From positions 124,001-188,000 of the forward strand of contig JABYQS010000046.1 of NCBI GenBank assembly GCA_022592435.1: DNA of 64,000 bases, given 5' to 3'. Of the stretch, positions 53,698 to 64,000 are shown in pieces. The notes below the pieces were generated by a model. It worked only from the letters and a program-made list of their open reading frames with translations. It made no database searches and was not told the DNA's origin. The number at the start of each line of letters is the position of its first letter. Within the stretch, counting starts at the first letter, position 1. The position numbers were made by a program, and so were the translations under genes. Origin of the DNA: Cerioporus squamosus. Taxonomy: Eukaryota; Basidiomycota; Agaricomycetes; Polyporales; Polyporaceae.

Positions 53698-54826
53698 GGC
53701 GTGGACGTCAGATAGGGCGTAAGATAGGCGTGAAACATTAAGGACCTGGTGAGGTCGGGCGTATATGTATGAGGACATGGAGGAGGAGGAGAAAGCTGAC
53801 CGCGGTATCTGTCATGTCTTTTGTACGGCTGCCGCACCGAGCTAAGATCGACATATGGCAACCTGGTGTCCCTGGGCAAGGCCCGTAGCGAGTCGCCTAT
53901 CATATATCAGGTCTCGTTAGCGTCGACACCGAACATACTCGGTCGGCGCCGTACGCGGTGCGCGTGGCGCGCGTAGACGGCAACGCAGTATCGGTCGGAC
54001 CGCCGGGTCCCAGCTGGCTGCGACTCAGTCTCGGAAGCAGACCACGGCTGCTGCGTATAGCCGGCAGCGTCCTGTGTAAGCTGTGCATATCAATCCGAAG
54101 GTGCTGCATGAGGAGAGTGCCAGGAACTTGAAGAGCATCCTACAGTATGGCCTTGCTATGGTCAATTGCAATTGCCGGTGCCATTGTGGCGGAAGTACGT
54201 CAGAATGTCGTCCGCCTGCGACCGCAATCCGACGTGCATACTCTGTCCGAACGTGGGCGGAAGAATCAGTTGCTCATTGCGGCTAGGCTGGACAGTTCTC
54301 CTGGGGACAGTGCGGACACACTTCCAACAGAAGAGCTCCGGGGCGTTGGGATCGCGTTTCCGTGGGCCGTATGTAGTCAGACTCCGAGTCCGTTTAGGTC
54401 CGTTTCCGTCGCTCCGCAAGGAAAGATGGCTCCGTTACCGTACACTCCAGATCCCGCTGAAAACCCGGCGCCCTGTAGGAACAAATCTTGACCTATCCTG
54501 ACTCTGCGTACATACATGTGTTAGTATTCCGCATTCGAGCTGTCAGCATCACTTGCGGGCGTGCACAGGCCCGATATCGATGATTAAGTATGTGCTGAAC
54601 ACAAGCCGCCACTACCTCAGTACCATACAGCCTGATGGTTCATTCTGATCGTTGAACTGAGAACTCCTCGGATGGTGATTGCTGGCCTCTCAGGCAGGTA
54701 AGTAATGCCAGATGGCAGGTGGTGATACTGATAAGGGTGATAGATGATAGAAGCATGAGCGCTCGAAAAAGCTCTGTTATGGAGACACCTATACAGTATC
54801 GTCCGACAGGGAGCACATACGAACTA
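53698..54826. other. Intergenic region upstream of the P450
   Basis: 1.1 kb with the P450 promoter on one side and the PEX6 3' end on the other. Frames near 54147-54501 on both strands reach 85-115 codons but have no recognisable content. Confidence 0.4.
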
Positions 54827-58758
<3,932 letters not shown>

Positions 58759-58945
58759 AGCGGTCTCCGAGCACGAACACAGACGCCCGTGCTGCACTTT
58801 TTCACGCTCGTCCACCATCCTCCCGCTCAACGCGCGTGTTTTCTGAGGCCCCTTCCTCTCTTGCCGAGCCGGGTCTGTCTGTTGGTGGCTGCATCTCTAG
58901 TCGCCGACCTCAATTATCTGTCTGGGCAACGCGCACGAGTGAAAT
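58759..58945. promoter_or_regulatory. Divergent promoter, PEX6 and GAR1
   Basis: 187 bp between start codons. A C/T-rich stretch (CCCCTTCCTCTCTTGCC) lies on the plus strand towards GAR1. No TATA box. Confidence 0.45.
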
Positions 58946-59750
58946 ATGAGCAGAGGAGGCAGAGGAGGTGGATTCGGCGGTCGTGGCGGAGGTACGTGTG
59001 CATGTTCTCTGGATCCTCCCGTGCGGGTCGTGAATCTGTCGCGCAGGTCGCGGAGGTGGCAGAGGTGGATTCCAGCAGAGGGATTTCGGCCCTCCGGATA
59101 CAGTCCTTGGTACGTCCTCCGTCCCTCACCTACTGCCCAGACACTAAGTTTTCCGCCGTGCAGAGATGGGCTCGTTTATCCACGCAGTCGAGGACGAGAT
59201 GTTCTGCTCATCCCTCATCCCCGACAAGGTTCCGTACTTCAATGCCCCCATTTACCTTCAAAATAAGTCTGTCATCGGTCGAGTCGACGAGATCCTGGGG
59301 CCTATAAACGAGGTGTACTTCACGGTCAAGATGGGTGAGGGCATGGTCGCAAACAGCTTCAAGAAGGGCGACAAAGTGTACATCGGAGGGGACAAGCTGC
59401 TTCCGCTCGAGAGATTCTTGCCAAAACCGAAGGTTGCTGGTGAGTGGTCAATGTTCGAAATGTATGTCAATCTGTCTCATTGTCGCCCCGTGTTTCCATC
59501 AGGTGTCAAAAAGCCCCGAGGGGCAGGCGGACGAGGAGGCTTTGGTGGCGGAAGAGGTCGTGGTGCACCAGGCGGCCGTGGCGGCAGAGGGGGCGGTCGT
59601 GGAGGAGGCATGCGCGGCGCGCCAAGGGGGAGAGGAGGCTTCGGCGGCGGTAGCTTTGGTGGTGGTGGCGGCTTCAGTGGTGGACGGGGAGCACCAAGGG
59701 GACGGGGCTTCGGTGGTGGTCGGGGTGGAGGCCGTGGGCGTGGTTCATAA
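58946..59750 (+). CDS. GAR1: H/ACA snoRNP subunit GAR1
   Basis: Gar1 binds Cbf5/dyskerin in the pseudouridylation snoRNP and is needed for rRNA processing. An N-terminal GAR domain ([15 protein letters not shown] and [10 protein letters not shown] over two exons) is followed by the conserved core. The core reads [60 protein letters not shown], and [20 protein letters not shown]. After a last intron a second long GAR domain of GRGGFGG-type repeats ends GGRGRGS at TAA 59748-59750. Both flanking GAR domains are standard for fungal Gar1. The GGNGGN-biased repeat is visible directly in the DNA at about 59520-59750. Confidence 0.95.
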
Positions 59751-59889
59751 GTTGTATGCTGGCCAGAGCGCTGTTGTACGATTGTTTGCTTTCCTTTCCT
59801 TTGCTCCATACATGTGCACCCTACTCTGTAGGGGCAACGACTCCATATCCGAAACGGTAGGGCTACAGTGAGGGTATACGTCTGTACTC

Positions 59890-60733
59890 TTACAACTTCA
59901 ACGCCTTGATGTCCTCTGCGACCGTCTTCACACGTTCTGAACGTTCCAGCTGGACTGGCAGAGCCTATCAAGAGCAATGGTCAGCTCCTCACGCGAGCTC
60001 AGGTGAGTTCGAATACGTACCTGCTTGAGCTCCTCCACAACTGCAAACGTTTGAGATGCAACCTCGTCGATGCGCTGGTAGGTAGCAGCCGGAACTAGAT
60101 CGACAAGGGTGTCAGTCAGATGAGCACGCCGCCGGACGCATATTACGCACTTTCTTCATGAGCTTGGGCTTGCTCGTCTGCCACATCCTCTAAGGTCGCA
60201 GCTTCCTCCGCGTCCAGTCCCTGTTGACTTGCCAGGAGCTCCTTCAATTGCGTCTCTATCTCTTCGGGCTTCGTGCGGCGTTCCTGCGCGATTTGGAGGT
60301 CCCAACGGAGGCTCTGGTCGGACAAGGACCAGATATGACGATCGAAACCCTCGTCGAAGGGTTCTGTATCTATCCAGGCAGATATTGAGAGATCTGCGGG
60401 AAGACTGTGATTTAGGAGACGTACCAACTTCATCTTCGTTCAAGTCCTCCAAGTTCTGGCCATTGACTCTTACATTCCGACGCGCCATCTCAAACGTCTT
60501 GTCGATGAACTGCACAGCGTAGTGTTAAAATATGAAGCGGTGATTATTGAACAACATACTCGATGGAGGTGCGCGAGGAGAACCTGGCGGTCTTCGGCTG
60601 AGTTGTTACCACTCAGCTGCTCCTCGAGGGCGGTGAGAGCCGCAAGAGTGTAGTTCCGCTTGATGCGCCGCCAGTCGTCAAGGGTCTCAACAGATACGCG
60701 AGGTATGTCTTCTCGCTGGGAGTCCATAGCCAT
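59890..60733 (-). CDS. Kinetochore MIS12/MIND-complex subunit, Nsl1/Mis14-like
   Basis: The start is MAMDSQREDIPRVSVETLDD, then a helical region (RNYTLAALTALEEQL), FIDKTFEMARRNVRVNGQN (compare NSL1 ENISINGQ), LSISAWIDTEPFDEGFDRHI, ERRTKPEEIETQLKELL and an acidic stretch. The terminal exon gives LPVQLERSERVKTVAEDIKA and ends KALKL at TAA 59890-59892. The VNGQ motif with flanking helices and the small helical C terminus fit the Mis14/NSL1 family, which links the inner kinetochore to Ndc80. Sequence conservation in this family is low, so the assignment is moderate. It is transcribed towards GAR1, with 139 bp between the two stops. Confidence 0.6.
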
Positions 60734-61226
60734 GTTGGCTTGGGGAGTGATGAGTGCAGGAGCGAAGATACACGCCCGCATGTCGCGTCGCGTCGAGTAC
60801 TGTCCGGCGCGTCCGGTCACGCGTCAGTCACGCCCACTCGGACTACATACAGCCAGAGATATTTTCGTAGGGACTACGGCCCTGAAACTCAAGACAATAT
60901 GCTATGGGACCCCATTCTCCTGGTACACAAAGTTTGGCTGTCAATCGCTGGTCTGAGAGAATGTTTCAGCTCGAGCATGTCGGACCAAGAGACCACACCT
61001 ACGGGCGCTAAGACGACGCGCAGCTCCGCTTGCAAGAGGACAGACTCGGAGAAGAGTTGCAACCAGTGGTATTGAGGTGACAAGAACTACATTCCAATGA
61101 TCATGATACAGCAATAAGACAAGTACAGATACAGCCTAGCATACAAGACATCTGTACGGTGCACCGTACAGGAGGTTCATCACATCATGCAAGTTGGCCC
61201 GGGGCCAGCTACCTGACGGTACACCA
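60734..61226. other. Gap between the Nsl1-like gene and the UPF0538 gene
   Basis: About 490 bp: promoter of the Nsl1-like gene and 3' region of UPF0538. It contains many ATACA/ACAAGA stretches at 61085-61150. No gene seen. Confidence 0.4.
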
Positions 61227-61941
61227 TCAGCTTTCCCACTTGGTCTACAGCAGCAACAGTTAGTTGAGTAAAATGACCATCCCGTGTGCAAAGGGCTGAA
61301 CGCACGTCAGGATGTTGCTTAAATTCCTCGTAGGCCTGTCGATTGAAGAAGCTGACTTCGGACTCGTTCTCTGCACGCACCCGTAAGTTGACTGTTAGCA
61401 TGCAAGATGGCGGACTTGGCGCCTCACCTAGTCCTAGGTCTGCGAGAATGCTCGAGTCGTCCTCGAAAATCCACTCGTCATGGTCGAGGTTGATGATCAG
61501 ATTCGTTGTCTGGGGTGGAGTCAGTCGGTGATCGTTCAGCCACTTTGGGTGGGCCGACCTTAGCTCCATGAGCCTTCGTATACAACTTGAGAGTGTCTGC
61601 CAGCAGAGTCAGCACGCGCCATGATAGACAAAGAGTCGACCGCGGGCATACCAAGTGCGGTGTTGCGATACGGTTTCCAGCCGGGCTGGGTCTGTATTGC
61701 TAAAGAAAGGGTTGTGTCGTTCGCATGGCTGAAATGCAGAGGTAAGACAGTCGCATAGGTTACCTTGCCGCACTTGGTCCTTCAACTGACCAACAGTCGT
61801 CTGCTCGAGGTTGACGTGGTGGAGAACGAGACTCTTCTCTGTGCGGAATTCGAAGGACTTGATCACACGGATGGTGAGAGTCGCGTCGGACTTCGGGACT
61901 GCGAGGTTGGTGGGTACGTCCGAGATGCCGTCTGAAGACAT
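61227..61941 (-). CDS. UPF0538 family protein (C2orf76-like)
   Basis: The start is MSSDGISDVPTNLAVPKSDA, followed by the family core ATLTIRVIKSFEFRTEKSL, HHVNLEQTTVGQLKDQVRQ, AIQTQPGWKPYRNT, DTLKLYTKAHGAKTTNLIIN, LDHDEWIFEDDSSILADLGL and ENESEVSFFNRQAYEEFKQH. The last exon joins GTGCGT..TGTAG so that PD is followed by TKWES and TGA at 61227-61229, matching the family's short KW ending. This is a small conserved eukaryotic protein of unknown role with a ubiquitin-like look (about 125-135 aa). Four to five introns. It diverges from the GH3 gene across 454 bp. Confidence 0.85.
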
Positions 61942-62395
61942 GGCTAGGAGAGAGATGCTTGCGAGTGGTGGTGGACTTCTTGGAAGAGAGCTTGCACGAG
62001 GAGGCTTATAGCGGGCATCTGGAGGGTCAGTCTGAACGTTCAGGACGATGCTGGAAACACTCGGCCGACGCCGATCGATCTGGATCGCTCTTCCTCCTCT
62101 CGGGCGTCTCAGTCGCGGGTGGTTGCCAGGTGCGTCGAGGGCAGGCGTCCAGCATCCGTCTTCTGCCCTCCCATGACCCGTGTTCTGAATCTGCAGCGGA
62201 AACGGCGCAGTCACGCCCGGCCCCCCAGGGCACGCCTTCTGCGGCCCGACTGATGCTTCCAGTGACGCTTCCGAGGATTCTCCGGTAAGCCTCGCATATA
62301 AGTATACATACCCTCCTTGACCCATGCCCTCGTCAGGAGCTACCCGTGTAAGCTTCAAAGCTAGGCTTGCATACTTGCCGCCAACAAGCTCCAGC
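61942..62395. promoter_or_regulatory. Divergent promoter, UPF0538 and GH3 beta-glucosidase
   Basis: 454 bp between start codons. ATATAAGTATACATA near 62296-62310, about 90 bp before the GH3 ATG, contains a TATAAGT element like those of the DUF3237 genes. No coding content seen. Confidence 0.45.
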
Positions 62396-64000
62396 ATGTC
62401 TCGCGACTTCTTGGATGCCTCAGTGGCCGACATTGTCAAGCAACTCACCACTGACGAGAAGATACGACTTCTAGCTGGTCCCAACTGGTGGAATACCAAT
62501 GCAATAGACAGGATGGGAGTCCCAGCCATTCGCATGAGCGATGGACCAAACGTAAGTGTCCCAATAGTTCTCGATGCTCCGAAATATCAATGCTTACCTT
62601 CCGCGCCGCTTCATACTAGGGAGTTCGTGGTTCATCGCACTTTGTTCCCACTCCTGCTCAGTGCCTGCCGGTGCGTTCTTCATAAGCTCAACCGTGCTGT
62701 AGCTGACATGCTGTACCAGTGCGCTACCTCTATGGCTTCTACGTTTGACACCGATATGCTGTTCCAAGTGGGCGCGTTGCTTGGTGAAGAGGCCAAGATC
62801 AAGTCCTCCGTGATCCTGCTCGCCCCCACGTGCAACATCCAGCGCAACCCACTGGGGGGCAGAGCATTTGAGTCCTTCTCCGAGGATCCTCATCTCTCAG
62901 GTGACGAGCATATTGTGACCCTTCCGGACGCGTCACACCTGATTCAGGATTGGTAATGCAGGCATCATGGCGGCATCGTATGTCGAGGGTCTTCAGAGCA
63001 AGGGCGTGGCCTCTACCATCAAACACTTCGTTGGAAACGACCAAGAGCACGAACGAACCGCTGCCGAGTCCGTCATGTCTGATCGGGCGTTGCGCGAGAT
63101 CTACCTCTACCCGTATGTCTTCTGACACATCCAGTTGTTCCTTCAGCCAATAACCCACGCTCATTAGGTTCATGCTAGCCCAGAAGAAGGCGAAGCCCTG
63201 GGCTTTCATGACGTCGTATGTACCTTGCTCGCGCCCGCCATCCGGTCCTTGACCTTGGATATCTTTAGCTATGGGAGAATCAAGGGCGTGCACTGTGCGG
63301 AAAGCCCGACGCTTCTCCAGGATATTTTGCGGAACGAATGGGCCTTCGACGGCATAGTCATGAGTGACTGGTAAGTACGGGCTTCTCCTCGTCGTATAAC
63401 CCAATTCACTGAGGATCCTTCTTCTCTTCAGGTTCGGCACTTACAGCGTTGATCACGCTATCAATGCCGGACTCGACCTTGAGATGCCCGGCCCATCCCG
63501 TTGGCGCACGCCACTACTCATCGGACACTTACTTTCTTGTCAGAAGATCAAAGAGTCCACGCTTGACGAGCGCGCCATGCATATCCTCAACTTTGTCCAA
63601 CGCCAGGCACGTCGCAACCCAGACGTCGTATTCGGTGACGGCAAGGAGCGCTCGCGCGATTCTCCGGAAGCGCGTGCCTTTTGCCGCAAGCTTGCCGCGG
63701 AGGGTATGGTTGTTTTGAAGAATGAAGACGGATTGTTGCCGCTGAAGGGGGCCAACGTCAAGAAGATCGCGCTGATTGGGCCTAACATGAAGGACCGGGT
63801 CATCTCTGGTGGAGGATCGGCAGCGCTCAAGGCCACCTATATCGTCACACCCTATACCGGTTTGGTCGAGAACGCACCGAAGGAGATCGAGTTCAAGTAT
63901 GAAGTAGGATGCTACTGTGAGTTTGATTCCTGCACTTGAGGTACTGAAACCTGACCGGCAGCGCAGCATTCAAGTACACTCCGACGTTGGAAGCGTTCCT
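62396..64000 (+). CDS. Glycoside hydrolase family 3 beta-glucosidase, 5' part (runs off the window)
   Basis: The start [17 protein letters not shown] has no signal peptide. The GH3 N-terminal barrel follows: [26 protein letters not shown] joined to [50 protein letters not shown], and [20 protein letters not shown], whose SDW aspartate is the expected nucleophile. [11 protein letters not shown] and the start of the second domain ([17 protein letters not shown]) follow. The frame is open to position 64000 after an intron near 63917-63966. Lack of a secretion signal suggests an intracellular enzyme acting on imported cellobiose or similar beta-glucosides; members of this branch often carry an inserted PA14 domain, which would lie beyond the window. 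Six or so introns seen. Confidence 0.9.

Noticed and set aside
54147..54501. Frames of 85-115 codons on both strands near the P450 promoter
   Set aside because: No recognised content; both strands are open at once, which suggests chance.

Overview
The window is nuclear DNA from a filamentous basidiomycete, most likely an agaricomycete and possibly a polypore. The lineage call is inference. The sequence shows GC-rich compact genes on both strands and many short (about 50-70 nt) GT-AG introns. It also shows a DUF6533 seven-helix gene (a family typical of Agaricomycetes), a fungal Zn2Cys6 regulator, a P450 and the usual fungal housekeeping set. No bacterial, plasmid, phage or CRISPR signature is present.

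Left part (1-31 kb): the 3' end of a DDX41 RNA helicase; malate dehydrogenase; a Nudix ADP-ribose pyrophosphatase; two tandem intronless paralogues of an unrecognised membrane protein; RNA polymerase I/III subunit RPAC1; a DUF6533 membrane protein lying in a sharply bounded CpG-depleted block; bifunctional PFK-2/FBPase-2; PIG-X/Pbn1; a Rho GTPase; a type I J-protein; an omega-amidase/nitrilase; a sphingosine/diacylglycerol-kinase-fold lipid kinase with an apparent frameshift; UMP-CMP kinase with a 56-aa membrane ORF only 22 nt upstream; the nucleoporin Nup37; and a Zn2Cys6 transcription factor.

Middle (31-46.6 kb): a 2.6-kb gene-poor stretch, then NOC4 and CDC5/CEF1 diverging from a promoter that contains a 690-bp repeat. 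These are followed by a single-pass membrane protein, the MICOS subunit MIC19, the DEAH helicase DHX35 and the splicing factor YJU2. CDC5, DHX35, YJU2 and (at the left edge) DDX41 are all known from catalytic-stage spliceosomes.

Right part (46.6-64 kb): an accessory-looking stretch with two tandem secreted DUF3237 proteins, the second, inverted copy of the 690-bp repeat and a cytochrome P450. After it come the peroxisomal AAA ATPase PEX6, the H/ACA snoRNP protein GAR1, a kinetochore Nsl1/Mis14-like protein, a UPF0538 protein and the 5' part of a GH3 beta-glucosidase that runs off the window.

The most notable signals are: (1) the 690-bp near-identical inverted pair, whose ends look like a non-autonomous rolling-circle (Helentron-like) element; (2) the CpG-poor island around an intact DUF6533 gene; (3) the possible two-ORF transcript upstream of UMP-CMP kinase; (4) coding microexons of 8, 11 and 12 nt; (5) two apparent frameshifts in short simple-sequence runs. 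All gene models here are read by eye from splice sites and family conservation. Outer coordinates are start codon to stop codon and include introns.
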